Shown: positions 34,772 through 47,473, counted from the first letter of the stretch. The stretch is 64,000 bases of DNA from Lichtheimia corymbifera B2541 (GCA_000697475.1 JNEU01000841.1:1-64000), one strand, 5' to 3'. Numbers and translations: made by a program. The notes: a model not told the origin generated them from the letters alone.

Positions 34772-35074
34772 CTACCTCCGAAGTTTGATGAGAATAGAAT
34801 AAGTTATATACCAATATATTCCTCTTGGTCGAATAAAGTGATTCGGTTTCTGGTTGATGATACCAACAATGCGTGCTAATGACATCACTAACGAGATGAT
34901 ATTGCTGTCAGCATTTGCTGCAGACTGCAAAGTTCCGAAGGCCCTACGTATGTAAGACAAATGCGCACAGACAATAATATTCAACAAGAGACGATCGTTT
35001 CCTTACCCTTTTTACAATGTGCAGAGGAAGCATACAAATGCACATATGATTGTGAGAATCTTGAGAACAAACAT
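34772..35074 (-). CDS. possible small secreted or membrane peptide
   Basis: Two possible exons (35074-35016 and 34943-34772) join across an intron gtaaaa...cgtag to give 76 residues beginning MFVLKILTIICAFVCFLC, a strong hydrophobic signal or anchor, then TLAFGTLQSAANADS and a second hydrophobic stretch ending basic (ILIKLRR). The phase closes correctly. No homologue is recognised, and such a short two-exon model can arise by chance. Confidence 0.3.
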
Positions 35075-35187
35075 TTTCAGGGATATTAAGCTGCCATTTC
35101 ATCCTCCCCTCATTGAATCCCATTACATTATTATTATGCTAGAAATGATGTATTTGATGCAAATTAATATGTAATTATGAGTATCAT

Positions 35188-36287
35188 CTAATCATGCTCG
35201 GTGTACTGTGGACATTGGATTTGGTATAGTTTATGCGTATCTATGTCTAATGCAGTCAATTGTCCGCCATAGACGCATCCTGTATCGATGCCAAATGTTC
35301 TGCCGTTGATCTGTAGACCACTGGAAGCAGCATGGGCATAGTACACCTTTTCGGATGGGCCATATTCATTCCATGCATCGAACCATCGCCTCTCGCCATC
35401 CTTTTTATGCTTTACGGGATGTCCGTCTTTGTCCAAGGAACGCATATTCATGACATAGTAAGGGTCTTGCTCTTCCAAGTTCTTGATGCTAGGATCCAAG
35501 CCTGCATGCACCAATATACTGTGTCGATCGGGTAGCGACATGATCAATGAACACTGTTGCAAATACTCGTAATCTTCATCATCCAATTGTCTATGTTACT
35601 ACAAGCGTCAGCTCTCAGCTATGGGCAGCGTGTTACACCTTGTATCACATACTCTGCAATGCCAAAATGGTGATTTGTCCATTTAATGTCGTCATGAACA
35701 TGTCCTTCAGGGAGTGCCTTGCCCTTCTCCTCTTCATCCTCATCCTTCGAAGCGCGTTGTGCATCAACACCGCCGCCTTGGCTTCTCAAGTACGAGGCAA
35801 TACGGATCACCTTGTCATCATGATTACCACGTACACACATGGCTCCTAGTTCACGGGCACGTCGCACGACACCCAAGCTGTCAGGTCCTTTATCGGTAAG
35901 ATCTCCCAATAACACCAAGCGATCGTGGCCTTGTTGGTACTGCATCTTGTTGACGAGTTCATTGAATTCATCGAGGCAGCCATGAATGTCGCCCATCACC
36001 AGGAAGCGTCCGTCATTGCCATCGTGTTGTATCTCGGTGACACGTTCAGTAAAGTTGGAAAAGGGTGAAACATCAAACGATTCAATCTCGTCTCGAGCGA
36101 CCAGCAGTGACCGATGAGGAGCAGCCGTGGCTACTGGCAACGTTGCCATCACATATAAACATCCAAACGCTGCTATGGCTACTGCCAGTCGACCACAGCA
36201 ACGCCAGATGGGATCATTGTGCCTTTGTCGTTGTAACATGGAAGATGATGAAGAATTAGCATCCATTACGTAGTGTAGAATCCCCAT
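35188..36287 (-). CDS. PPN2: Ppn2-like vacuolar metallophosphatase (endopolyphosphatase type)
   Basis: Two exons (36287-35653 and 35590-35188) join as IAE|QLDDED to give about 345 residues. A short cytosolic N-terminus is followed by one membrane segment (LAVAIAAFGCLYVMATLPVA), then the calcineurin-like metallophosphatase core: MGDIHGCLDEF, LLGDLTDKGPDS, RGNHDDKV, LVHAGLDP, and a terminal GRTFGIDTGCVYGGQLTAL. The metal ligands Asp, His, Asp, Asn and His are all present. Size, membrane topology and motif order match Ppn2 of yeast, a vacuolar Zn-dependent polyphosphatase. The specific substrate is inferred from that resemblance. A second in-frame ATG at 36266 (MDANSSSS) is an alternative start. 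Confidence 0.85.
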
Positions 36288-36648
36288 CAGAAAACATGTG
36301 CCTTTTTATACATATTGGTTGTTGTTGTAGTATATCATTGATCAATGAAGAGAGTCTTATTAATCACATGCACATACCAAGCGATACATTGTTTATTTAC
36401 TTTGTCTCTCTCTCTCTCTCTTTCTTCTACTACCTCCCTTTTTCTCGTTCGCTCAAATTTGGTTTAACAACGAAATTCCACCTTTTTATTATGGTGTGCC
36501 AAGGAGAAGTATAAACATAGGGCAGCGATGGATGCATGACAAGCAGGGATAGATAAGATTTCCCACCTCCTTGATACATAGGTACATACAATAAAAACAA
36601 AAACAGCCATCAATCACAATTTCAACTATTAGGTGATCCATGTGTCTA

Positions 36649-37746
36649 TTATAGATTCTTGAGATCAATTTTGCCTACAGGTTGAGTACCACTAAGGCCA
36701 CCTTTTTCAGTGATCAGGGGTTGTTCAGCGATATGTTCCTTGGTACCGCCTGTGTTCTTGGGCTTGTCATTGTCATCACTTTCTTCATCATTGCTATTCT
36801 TGGCTTTGCCCTTTTCTTTGTCATTTTCTGAAATCTTGATTTTTTTGTCTACGCTGGCTTGTGGTTGTTGTTGTGCACCTGCAGCAGCAGCTGCATCGTT
36901 AGTGCGTGGTTGTGCTTGTGATGATGGCCTATCAGCACTCGGAGTCGCAGCACCTGCTGGTCTAGATGCAGCTGGTTGTGAACCACTTGGTACACGTACA
37001 GGATCATTATCATCGGGAGAATCGGGTGCTTCTTGTTGCTGCTGCTGTTGGGATGATGTAATGCCATTTGATTGTTGTGATGATGGGTCATTGTTGTTTC
37101 TCTTTGCTAATTCCGATGCTGCTATAGAACCACCACCACCACCTATCACACCAGCTGCAGCTGCAGCTGCCAAAGTTGATTTCTTGGGTCCGGGATCATA
37201 ATCAGGGGATTCTGTCGGAGGTCGTTCATTGTTATTCTCGGTGTTGGATACTGGTACTGGTGGTGATGCTTCCCGCTGCGGTGTGTGATAGGATTGATCC
37301 AGCTTTGATAAAGGTAGACTGCCTTGTCGCTTTTTGTTATTTTCTTCTTGTCCTGGTGGTGCTGATAAAGGCGGCATTGCATCTTGTGAAGAGGAGCTGT
37401 TGCGCTTTGTACTCCACAAGTCCCATAATTGATCTGCTTGACGTTTGGTCTCTGCAGCAACATCATCACTCGTACCAGCCACTTGGGAGGGATGACGTCT
37501 AGTCCAGTCTTCCATGACTTGTTCAGCACGTTCTGTAAGCTCGTTGTGATCAAAAAGAGGTGCACTCGTAGGCAAGTCGTTCACATCTTTGGGCTGTCGG
37601 CTGTCCTGGTGATATTTGTATTTCAAAGACATCAACGCACGATAGGCACATGCTTGAGGAAGTTCACGACTCGCTGTTTTTGGAGTTCCCGGTGAAAAAT
37701 GATCAGGGTCAAAGTAGCGCTCGTATACACTTGAATACGTTTGCAT
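36649..37746 (-). CDS. low-complexity hypothetical protein
   Basis: A single uninterrupted frame of 365 residues starts MQTYSSVYERYFDPDHF. The first 130 residues look ordered (FSPGTPKTASRELPQACAY, a Tyr-rich N-terminus, TERAEQVMEDWTRRHP, and a Trp pair in QLWDLWSTKRN). The remainder is Pro, Gln, Ser, Asp and Ala rich, with an Ala/Gly run (AAAAAAGVIGGGGG) and an acidic/Lys C-terminus. No domain is recognised. Coding status is supported by length and the lack of stops over 1.1 kb. Confidence 0.65.
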   Translation of the reverse strand: MQTYSSVYERYFDPDHFSPGTPKTASRELPQACAYRALMSLKYKYHQDSRQPKDVNDLPTSAPLFDHNELTERAEQVMEDWTRRHPSQVAGTSDDVAAETKRQADQLWDLWSTKRNSSSSQDAMPPLSAPPGQEENNKKRQGSLPLSKLDQSYHTPQREASPPVPVSNTENNNERPPTESPDYDPGPKKSTLAAAAAAGVIGGGGGSIAASELAKRNNNDPSSQQSNGITSSQQQQQQEAPDSPDDNDPVRVPSGSQPAASRPAGAATPSADRPSSQAQPRTNDAAAAAGAQQQPQASVDKKIKISENDKEKGKAKNSNDEESDDNDKPKNTGGTKEHIAEQPLITEKGGLSGTQPVGKIDLKNL

Positions 37747-38404
37747 AATGGTAAAAGAAATGTAAAAGAAATAATATCATTAGGCAAGGGTGGATTCATA
37801 GCCTACGACTACCTCTCCGATAGCATGAAGCAAACACACCCCTGTAATTGAACCCTCCTTCCACCATCTTCCAAAAGACGATGTTGCTTTTTATTTCATT
37901 TCGTGTGGATTGATTTTTAGCTTGGTCAAGGAGACGTAAACTTGACATCATGCTTTAATCCGCTCATTGCTATTGGCATTGGTAAATTGCACGTGCACAT
38001 TTAAATTGGGTCAAACAGCCACTCACAATCGTCAGCATGGGTCAAGCACCAGAGCATGTCACATATCAAGAGAATGAGGTACATTAAATTGACATCACAT
38101 GGCATCCCAGCCAATGAACATCTTTTGGCCAAGGTCAGAACAAGAAGACAAGACGAAGCCGATCTCCTTATCACCCAATACCCAGAATATGCACGTAGTT
38201 CGCACGATAGAAATATATGAAGGGAAATCACCATAATGATGACATGTCTTTATTATCATTGTCATTCCAATTTAGTATGGTAAGCAATGGCAGGCATGGT
38301 TCATTGTGCTCGATGGATCCCAGATAATGCGCGCAGTCAATGCGTCAACTAAATTTTCAATTCACGCAGAGCACATCTATCTCTTCTTCCGTTTCATTAC
38401 AGCT
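37747..38404. other. intergenic between divergent genes
   Basis: Upstream DNA shared by the hypothetical gene at 36649 and the BRCT gene at 38405. Short frames only; no motif is seen. Confidence 0.4.
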
Positions 38405-41404
38405 ATGACGAGTTACGGGCGCAAGCTTGGTGAAAGCAAGAGCGTTCCTCTCTTTTGCAACGTCAAATACGACTTCCACAGAACATTAACCACGAGCAAA
38501 CGCAATCAAGTAAGTGGCATGGGGTGCAATGTGACAGCTGTGATTCTCATTGGCTTGCATTCTTAGCTGGAAAAGATCCTCAACAGCAATGGTGCCGAAC
38601 GCTGTTACCATGAAGAAGGCGGTCTATCCTCACAAGAAGCTACAGAAACCACCCATATCATATCCACGCGCAAAGTCGACGAGCAGGACGCCAATAAGGA
38701 TATATTTGTTGTTACTGTAAGTCTAAGCGAGTGGCGCACGTGACCTGATCTCTGAATGGATTCTACATGTAGCCTGCTTGGGTTGAAGCCGCTGAAAAGA
38801 ATGGCTTTGTGCATGATCCAAAGTACTACAAACCAGATCCTCAACTCTTTTTTTCGGGCATGGTGGTGGCTACTGCCAATGTAAGTGAACAAAGGATGTG
38901 GATGATGTTGTGCTCTATCTCATTTCAATATCGATAGCTCTCGACACATGACAACAGCGCGATCAAAGGTGCCGTGGAACGATATGGAGGACAGTATGCG
39001 AAGGAACTGCTGCATGATGTCACGCATGTTATAGCCAACTCGGATCATGGTGTAAGTAATGGACATGTAGGATGATGACAAGGAGCTGACAATTTGCTAC
39101 AGGACCGCTACAAAAAAGCAACCAAGCTAGCCAATGTGCAGATTTTACATCCACAGTTCATCCATGATTGTGTCAAAAACGAGCGTTTGGTTCTACCGGT
39201 ATGTAGGATATACTATTTGAACACCTGGAGACACACATGATTGATTATTATACTCTAATTCAGGATCGATATCTCATGCCAGATCCCGTATGTTTGCATC
39301 AAGATGACAAGGAGGCAAAATCAAAGGCACCAGCTGCTGACAGTGATGCAGATGCTCTTGCTCCACTCCACAATGCTGTCTTTCAGTATCCCGGTTTCAA
39401 TTACAAGGAGAACAAACTGTATTGGCCACGTGATCTTGAAGTGACCGAGCCTTATTTGAAGGGCCATTGCTTTTATTTCGTCCACGATTATGACTACCTA
39501 TCAACAAAATCCTTTGACTGGGAAGGTCGACTCAAAAAGGCCGGAGCTGAGGTTTCCAGCAGTTACAACGCCAAGGTCACCATCGTTGTTGTCAAGTACC
39601 GGGATAATCCTGAATACATCCAAGCATGTCGTGATGGGAAAACAGTGGTGACAATGTGGTGGGTCTCCAACACGCTTATGCGACAAAGGGTTGAATCTCC
39701 TACACGAAGATTATTGGATTACCCTATGCCTCGAGGTGGAATTCCTGGCATGGAGAATATGGTATGGTGTCATGTGTTCTTCGAGTAACCCGTTTATTCA
39801 TGCATTGTTTTGCTTTAGGCAATCGTGGTTTCTGGATACCGAGGCGTTGCACGTAATTTTGTACGACATCTGGTGCATAGATGCGGGTGCAAATTCAAAG
39901 TGGTCATTGATTCAAGCGTCACGCATTTAGTTGCATCAAGGTAAAAATGATTACTTTTCTTACAATGGCATGGGCTAACTAGATCCCTCATCACATACGC
40001 AGCCATACAACAAAGTACAGACAAGCAAGAGAAGCCAATATTCCAATCATCAACCATCTATGGCTAGAAGATTGCTACCAACGTTGGGAGAAGCTTCCTT
40101 TATCCGATGCTCGATATACACATTTCCTTGACGGAAAAAATGTCAACAAATTCGTGGCAGAGACCAAGCTTATACCAAAGGACCTGGAGTGCTGGTGGAA
40201 GGAAGGGTTGAGCAAACCAGCAGAAGTGGAGAAGCAAAGAGAGAATGTGCCATCATCATCCAAAGTACACCAGTCATCCAAAGCAGCAACACCATCACCG
40301 CCACCACCACCATCCACAACCACAATCACTCAACCACGACAAGCTGCAAGGAAAGCAGCATCAAAGCTTGAAGATGTGTTTATCCCCGACATGAACAAAT
40401 ATCAAAAAGAAGTCAGGAGTGGCTATTCGATGGCAGGGGAGAAGATACCAGATGAACCAAGCAAGGAGAAGGAGGATGATACCATGATGGATATTGATGA
40501 CGCCAAGTCAACCGGATCAAAACGAACCTTGGAGCATGAATCACCTGAGCCAAACAGCAATGGTAAAAAGAAAAAGAAGGTCGATTCTCTGAAGGGTCTC
40601 TTGGCTGATGCTGAATCCATCCAAGTCAGCACACCATCTTCCAAAACCATCAAGATCGTCACCAGTAGTATCAACCTTGACAGACGTGAAAAGAATGTAA
40701 GTGATGGGATGGAGATGACAAGAGAGAGAGAGAGATCAATCATTACTCACAGTGGTTGTGGTGGTAGGGGATCTTGGATCTTGGAGGTCAAATGGTGGAC
40801 AATGTCACACAAGCAACACATTTACTGGTTGAAAAGGCTCTGCGTACGCCCAAGTTTCTGTGTGCGGTCAACCTGGGATTGAAGATTGTACACCACCGGT
40901 GGCTACGACAAAGTATTGAGGAACAGAAATGGCTGGATGCGAGTGAATTTGCTGTTCAAGACAAAGCGATGGAGGAAAAATACGGCTTCAATCTCGAGGA
41001 GAGTCTATCCATAGCCGAAGAAAGGGTGGTTCCTGGCAAGCATCCACATGGTACTTGGTTATCCACCTTTGAAGTCTATGTGTTACAATCCAACAAGGCA
41101 GAGGCTCTCAAGAGTGTCATTGAGACCGCAGGCGGAAAGGCAAGTACATGTTGACAGAGAAAAAAGATATACAAGTTGGCTTAGTCAGATTATATTACAG
41201 TTGATTACGAAGCTTCCAGCAAGGCGACTCAAGGAACTCTTACGACCTGATTCTGAAAATCAGTTGCTGGTGGTATCTGATCCTGAGGACAAGAGCAAAT
41301 GGGGTGATTACACCAAGCAATCCATTCCTATCTATAACGTAGAATTGATTATTGTGGGAGCATTGAGACAAAAGTTGGATGTGGATGAATTCCGTTTGGA
41401 ATAA
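38405..41404 (+). CDS. multi-BRCT DNA-damage scaffold (Brc1/Rtt107 type)
   Basis: Ten exons: 38405-38509, 38567-38716, 38773-38880, 38938-39051, 39103-39198, 39264-39761, 39819-39940, 40003-40696, 40768-41139 and 41201-41404. All phases close, giving 820 residues. BRCT-like segments in order: residues ~15-85 (LFCNVKYDF ... FVVTPAWVEAA), ~105-190 (LFFSGMVVATANLS ... ILHPQFIHDCV), ~230-315 (LKGHCFYFVHDYDY ... MWWVSNTL), ~345-420 (AIVVSGYRGVARN ... IINHLWLEDCYQRW). A Lys/Ser-rich acidic linker follows, then a C-terminal pair (~605-820) with FLCAVNLGLKIVHHRWL and PIYNVELIIVGAL. Four N-terminal plus two C-terminal BRCTs is the layout of Brc1/Rtt107, which bind gamma-H2A at damaged forks. The intron at 41140-41200 starts GC. 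Confidence 0.88.
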
Positions 41405-41659
41405 AAAAAAAAGCATGTGCATAATCATTTATTCATTTTTTATATTTGCTATACATGAGTGCCTGAGAAATGACCACAACTTGGAAGATGTGTCGTCGGG
41501 GATTCAAGCGAATTTCTTGAGTGGGCAAGCCAAGCCGAGGGAGAAAAGCTGATATAAAACAAAAACGTCCAACTTCGACCTCATTTAACGATTTGACAGG
41601 GACCGCACGTTATTGTTCTCGAGCCTGGATTCGTCACTGTCTTTATTCTCTTGCTTTAT

Positions 41660-42669
41660 ATGAACAACTACCTTTCCATGGATAGAGCATCCGAAGCGGC
41701 AGCTCGCGACCTGGCCGAGGTCAGGAAGCTCATTGAAGGAATGAGTGCTTTACAACAACAGCAACAACAACAGCAACAGCAGCAGCAACAACAACAACAG
41801 CAACAGCAATCTTTAGCAGCAAGCACAGCTGCAACCTCTACGGCTACAACGACGACATCGACAGCTCTTCCCAATGTGTCTGCACAACAAGGCCACGATC
41901 AGAATACAGCAGCTATCATGGCAGCAGCAGCGGCAGCGGCAGCAGCTGCTGCAGCGGCTAATACGTCCACTGCCAATCCTTCATCGACTAATACTACTAC
42001 TACATCCTCCACTTCCACTTCCAACACTGCTGCTACTACTGCTACTGCACCGGCAAATACTGCTACCACTGGCAATGAAATGTAAGGATGGATTCTATGG
42101 GAGAAGACGAGGGAAACAAAGGGTTAACAATGACTTTTTTCCCCTTTTAAAAGGACACCAGCTGCAGGGATCGTTGTCCAAGTCGAGCATTTACTTTTTA
42201 ATCGCACACTTTATTTCCAGTTATCAGGTACTTGCAAATGGGGGACAGTATTGGTCACGGTGATTAATGATTTGAATGAAATAGCGGATGCAACGATTGA
42301 ACCACTGGTTACTGGTTTGCGATTGTCATTCAACGATAATTCGATATCCGGAATGGTGTTGCAGTACAAAGGCTTTGACGGATTGTGGAAATGTCTATTG
42401 AATAGCAAGTATCATGGGGGATATTGAGATGTATGCAACAAGCTATTGACAGGGTCTAATAATGCAGGAGATGACTCGTTACGACGCATATTACGGCAAG
42501 GTATCAAGAGCCAAACTATGCTGCAAATGCGGGTGCCACGTGAGCAGGATCTCCTGAGTGTAAGTTAATCTCCATTAAGCATACTCATTATGGAAACTGA
42601 TGGGTGCTCTACCTGTAGTCTGGATACACTGATCGACGTCTATTGGCATTGACAAAGCCAGGCGCATAG
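41660..42669 (+). CDS. polyQ/polyA orphan protein
   Basis: Four exons (41660-42081, 42154-42404, 42478-42560 and 42619-42669) join in frame to 268 residues. The N-terminus (ASEAAARDLAEVRKLIEGMS) is helical, followed by about 19 Gln encoded by mixed CAA/CAG, then Ala and Thr/Ser runs. The C-terminal ~120 residues are ordered (GIVVQVEHLLFNRTLYFQLS, CKWGTVLVTVINDLNEIADA, LRRILRQGIKSQTMLQMRVP, SGYTDRRLLALTKPGA) but I recognise no family. The intron at 42405-42477 begins gcaagt. The C-terminal half spans several exons with closed phases, which supports a real gene. Confidence 0.65.
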
Positions 42670-43260
42670 TAGTCAAATCCTTATATCCCGTTTTATTTGT
42701 CCATCTACCCCACCCATACACACACACTAACACACAACACCACCACCATCACCATTATTTTACATATGCAACTTTTTTCATGTTGAACTCCCAGGTTGTC
42801 TTTTTTTTTTCTTTTGTCTCGTATTCTGTAATCACATTCGAGTATATGGAGTCAATATCAAATGGAATATATACATCATCACCATGCACGGACCAGATCA
42901 ACATCGGGCAATTTTTGATGCCTTTTTGACCATGTGGGTTTCGGATCCCTCAACCCCCGCACCACCACCACCATCTCCATCTCTAGTATCAAAGCTTGCT
43001 ATTACTATGTTGCTGTTTGCTCATTATATATAAGAGAAAAAATGGGAAGCGGTAGTATACCGGCTATAAAGACAATTCTGTTTCTAGCTCGAATTGGTAG
43101 GGAACTCAATCATGGTTGAAGGGGGGTTTAGCCGTCGGTCCGTAAGCCGGGGAGTTGTCAATTTTTCGTTCCCCATGCCGATTGCCGATAATCTCTATAG
43201 ACTATGGCTCGCTTGTGTAGGGGTTCATTACCATGGATGTAGAAAAAAGCCTAGAGGCAG
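42670..43260. other. intergenic, no supported gene
   Basis: 3' sequence of the polyQ gene and upstream DNA of the protease. No motif-bearing frame is seen. Confidence 0.4.
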
Positions 43261-43269
43261 TATAAAAGG
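43261..43269 (+). promoter_or_regulatory. TATA box of the aspartic protease gene
   Basis: TATAAAAGG lies about 95 bp upstream of the ATG at 43364 and is followed by a pyrimidine-rich leader. Confidence 0.5.
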
Positions 43270-43363
43270 CTACACACACATCCCATGTCTGTTACACCCT
43301 TTTCCACGCTTAGGCCCCGGCCTTTCTTCCATCCCTTGTCTATTTTGTTACATTTCTTTTCCA

Positions 43364-44917
43364 ATGCGATTACTTTTAATATTCTTGTTGCCAGCAGCAT
43401 GCTTAGCAACGAATACAATTCGACTACCTATTCGACGACGCTCATCATCATCCATTTCTGTACCCGATCGTCATCTTAAGCGTTCAGTATCACCTCACCA
43501 AGGTGCAGCACAATTATATAACGATGAAGGATCCGAATACTTGGTGCGTGTAGGCATTGGTACACCACCACAAAACTTTACAGTAGCATTAGACACGGGA
43601 AGGTGAGATAGAGAGAAATTACTCGGCTTACATGACATGAAATTCATGCATATCATCATCATCATCAGCTCCGATTTATGGATACCATCCACCGATTGTC
43701 CATTACAACTGTGTCCACTTAGACGGTACGACCCGGCACAATCAAGTACCTATGAAGATACGGGAGAACCTTTTCGAATTACTTATGGCATTGGTAATGC
43801 GAATGGTTCGTATGCTAGAGATACGGTGCATCTGGGACAGCTTCAAGTAGAAAAACAACAATTTGGACTTGCAAAATTGACCGACAACATTGTGGCACCG
43901 GGTCAAGATATGGAAGCCATTGCCGCCAATGACATGGATAACGACCACATGTCCAATGGGATCTTTGGTTTAGGATATCCGGGATTGACAGCGGCAAAAA
44001 AATACGATCCATTTGTGTTTAGCCTGGCCAAGCAGGGGCTATTAAACGAGCCTGTGTTTTCAATTCACATGGGCAGCTTGTTTGACAAGGGATGGGCTGG
44101 TGATCTATTATTAGGCGGCATTGATACATCAAAGTACCGTGGTAATCTTGTTTATGCACCTGTACGTCCTGCCAGTAGTGGTGAGCCGCTCACTTATTGG
44201 ATGTGTCATGGTCAAGGCATTCGCTTGTTGGAGGATGGTGGTAACCATGCCAATGGTAGCACAGCAACAACAGCACTTGATTTCAGCTTTACCCAAACCA
44301 CACGAGGATTCATTATTGATACGGGCACCACGTTAACCTACATGGACAAGGATATGGCTGAACCACTCGTTGAAGCTGTTGCAGGCACGAATGTTGTCCT
44401 GGATGATGCCTCTGGTACTTTTATTGTTCCATGCCGTTTAGCCAAACGCAAGAGCCAAAATCTGCGTTTGGAGCTTGTCCTTTCTAATTCGGAAACGCCT
44501 GTGGAGGATCCTCCAGTCCGTTTACATGTGCCTGTTGCTGATCTATTTATTCCACTCGATGGTGATTCGCTTGATACGGCCACACAGTGCATGTTTGGTA
44601 TTGCTCCATGGGTCAAGAATGAGGAAGATAATGATACTGCCACTAAACTCGGAAATCGTGGCCTTGTTCTTGTGGGTGATACGGTACTACGAGCCACGTA
44701 TCTCGTTTTTGACATGGGACAAAATCGTATTGGTTTTGCACAGGCGATCGGGTCTTCCTCACGTGTGTCCGGTACTTCATTTACAAACACATCCACTTCA
44801 TCCATTGCCAATAGTGATGAAAACGCTGCTGGTCTACATATCTACACTCACCCATCATGGAAAAGAGATGCCTTTATTGCCGCCCTGATAACCATGCTGG
44901 TCATGTTGACGCAATAA
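43364..44917 (+). CDS. secreted/cell-surface aspartic protease (pepsin family A1)
   Basis: Two exons (43364-43602 and 43669-44917) join inside the first active site, DTG|SSDLWIP, giving 495 residues. A signal peptide (MRLLLIFLLPAACLA) is followed by a basic pro-region (LPIRRRSSSS ... RHLKRS, a likely kexin site). The first catalytic Asp is in ALDTGSSDLWIP, with a CPLQLC disulfide after it; the flap region is near FRITYGIGNANGSYARD. The second catalytic Asp is in IIDTGTTLTYMD, and the conserved LVGDTVLRATYLVFDM follows. The C-terminus is Ser/Thr-rich and ends in a hydrophobic segment (AFIAALITMLVMLTQ), suggesting a GPI signal or membrane anchor, as in yapsins. Several N-x-S/T sites are present. 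Substrate is unknown. Confidence 0.93.
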
Positions 44918-45300
44918 CAGCAGAGCGAGAACACTCCAATATCATCCATCATCATCATCATGTCTCATTTATCTCAAAGTTATACATGTGCTACGCATCA
45001 ATAATGCATAGCAACAAATATGCCATCCATTATTGTACTACCCATCTACCCCTCCTTCTTTTTCTGTAATAAAGTCATCGTCTTTTTGTACATAGAGGCA
45101 TCATCATATGATGATATGAATGGCCACTTTTGGTTAAAAAGAGGGTGGGGGGAAAATACATTGTTGTGTGAGGGGCAGTGTCGGGCATGGTCACGTGCAT
45201 GGTGTGTTGTGCGACGGAAGGGGAAAAAATGCGGTCGCTGGGATTTTTGATAGAGGCTTTTCTCTCTTCTACCTATCTTGACAGATCCGCACATATACCA
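44918..45300. other. intergenic, no supported gene
   Basis: 3' flank of the protease and promoter region of the Bfr2-like gene. No motif is seen. Confidence 0.4.
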
Positions 45301-45430
45301 ATGCCTCCGAGTAAGCACACGATTCTCGACCCTTCTTGCTCAGGACTTATATAGTTTATGTAACTCTAGAGAAATCATTGCTGGACGAGCTTGCTGATCT
45401 CGATTCCACTGCTCCCAAAGGTAGCTTTTG

Positions 45431-45461
<31 letters not shown>

Positions 45462-47347
45462 TCACACACCATCGATCGATCTAACAATGGCGTCTATTTA
45501 GACTACGATCCCGAGGATACTACAGACGCATTCCACGATCGCGATCTTGATCAGGAGGACACCGCCGATGACGAAAAGGCACGAGAGCACTATGTTGAAG
45601 TAGGCAAGAGCTCTTTACGCAACAGCCAGCAATTTTTGCTTGACGACCCACGTTATGCTGGCAAACGTGCCAGTCGCAAGGATGTATTCTCTGACGACGA
45701 CTGGGTTGACGAGGACCAGGCCGACGACGACGACGATGATGATGATGATGATTCAGTCGCAAGTGATAAGGATGGCGATTCAGATGAAGATGCCGAGTCT
45801 TGGAATGGATTCAGTGATGGACAAAAAGACGAGGAGCAACAAGAGGAAGACGATGAGCAAGAACAAGAACAAAGCGAATCAGAGGAAGAGGAAGAGGAGG
45901 AAGATGACGATGATGAGCAACAAGATCAGAGCGAGGTTCAAAATCAATTACGTCGGATACAACAAGAGGAGCAGTAAGTTTTGCGTTTATGGGTGGGATG
46001 ATGATGATGATATACTCAATGACATGTTTGTCAATAGAGAAATGATTTCCAAAATGTCACAAAATGCACAAGGCGATATCGAAAAAGGTCAACATGTTCG
46101 AGAGCAATTGGTAAATACTTTGTGCTATATGTGTGTATCATGGCTGGAAACTTACGGGATTGGAAATAGTCATTGTGGGAAAGGTTTTTGGAAAGCCGTA
46201 TCCGTATGCAAAAGGTGATGGATGTCGCAAATCAACTTCCTCAGGTACGACGATAACGCACATGAACGATCCATATCATATTGATTCTTTTTTATCATTA
46301 GCATGATACATGGCCTGATTTCCTTGCAAAAGAAGAAGGCATTGAACCTGTTTTGGATGAGACCAAAAACGAGTTACGTGAAGTGATTGACGACTTGCTG
46401 GACATGCGGACATCCATGTTTGCGGATAACGATGCTATTGAATTTGGCGACCACACATGGAACAGCAGAAAGCGCCATCTCGAAGATGATGATGAATACA
46501 TTGAAAAGCTCTGGGATGACATTTCTCAAGTGAATGAAGTGTAAGTGGTATCCATACTACCTTCCAAGGTAAAGCGCTAACGTTAGCTCGTGTTCCAGAT
46601 TCCTTCCATACCGTAATACGACGCTAGAAAAGTGGAGCAATAAGGTGCAGGTAGCCTCGAGTGCACGACTCAACAAGAAATTCAAGGCATTTGATCAGGT
46701 AAAAGGTTGATGTTTTCTATATCAAGATAGGTGTCTAATGCCTTTTTTATTATTTGTAGAATGTCATGACGCAAATTGATAATATTATGAATGACAAGGA
46801 TCGATTGATTCGACGTACGCAATTACAACGTAATGATTACAAGATATTGGGCAAGAAGGAACCAGAGGAGGATGAGGATGAGAAGAAGGAATCAGCACTA
46901 CCGGAAGAGGAAGGTGGTCGAAAGGCGGATCGACATTTGATGACTTATGACGAGGAGATCTTTGACGACAATGACTTTTATCAACAATTACTTCGAGAGC
47001 TGATTGATGCACGTATGGTGGATACGGATGATCCGATTGCCAATGGAATGCGATGGGCTGCTCGTAAGAGTATGGAGAATCAAAAGAAAAAGAAGAACAA
47101 GAGCAAACGTTTGGAAATGTACAAGGGAAGCAAGGGCCGTGCATTAAAGTGAGTTGTTTATTAACCAAAGCAGTAACACAAAGAACCATCCAACTAACAA
47201 AGACACGATAGATTCGATGTGCATGACAAGTTGCAAAACTTTATGGCACCCGTACCCACAGGCACATGGCATGAAGAGAGGACTGAGGAATTATATTCAT
47301 CATTATTAGGACAGAAAAGAGACATTTTAGATGAAGCGGCTGCTTGA
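45301..47347 (+). CDS. BFR2: Bfr2/AATF ribosome-biogenesis factor
   Basis: The first exon is only ten bases (45301-45310), then KKSLLDELADLDSTAPK and several further exons to the stop at 47345-47347. The N-terminal part has DYDPEDTTDAF and VGKSSLRNSQQFLLDDPRY, where relatives carry the same 'GxSxLR' block. A very acidic tract (Asp/Glu runs, about residues 100-190) follows. The conserved AATF part comes next: RRIQQEEQ, WERFLESRIRMQKVMDVANQ, LREVIDDLLDMR, RNTTLEKWSNKVQ, RNDYKILGKKEPE, EIFDDNDFYQQLLRELID, KGSKGRALKFDVHDKLQNFM and PVPTGTWHEERTEELYSSLL. This matches the family end to end. The protein acts in the nucleolus on the small-subunit processome. Intron 2 holds a (TA)n tract of about 28 bases near 45430-45458. 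Confidence 0.93.
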
Positions 47348-47473
47348 TAAAGACCAATGATTGATTTACACAACACTTTAATCCTTTGCCTTGTCTATAT
47401 AAAAACTCCGTGGGGCTAAAGCCCTTTCTCCACTTTTTGCCTTGTTCTTTGTTCTAATACCTACTACTACGCA

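Noticed and set aside
41668..41874. Minus-strand polyCys frame
   Set aside because: Antisense reading of the CAG/CAA polyglutamine tract.
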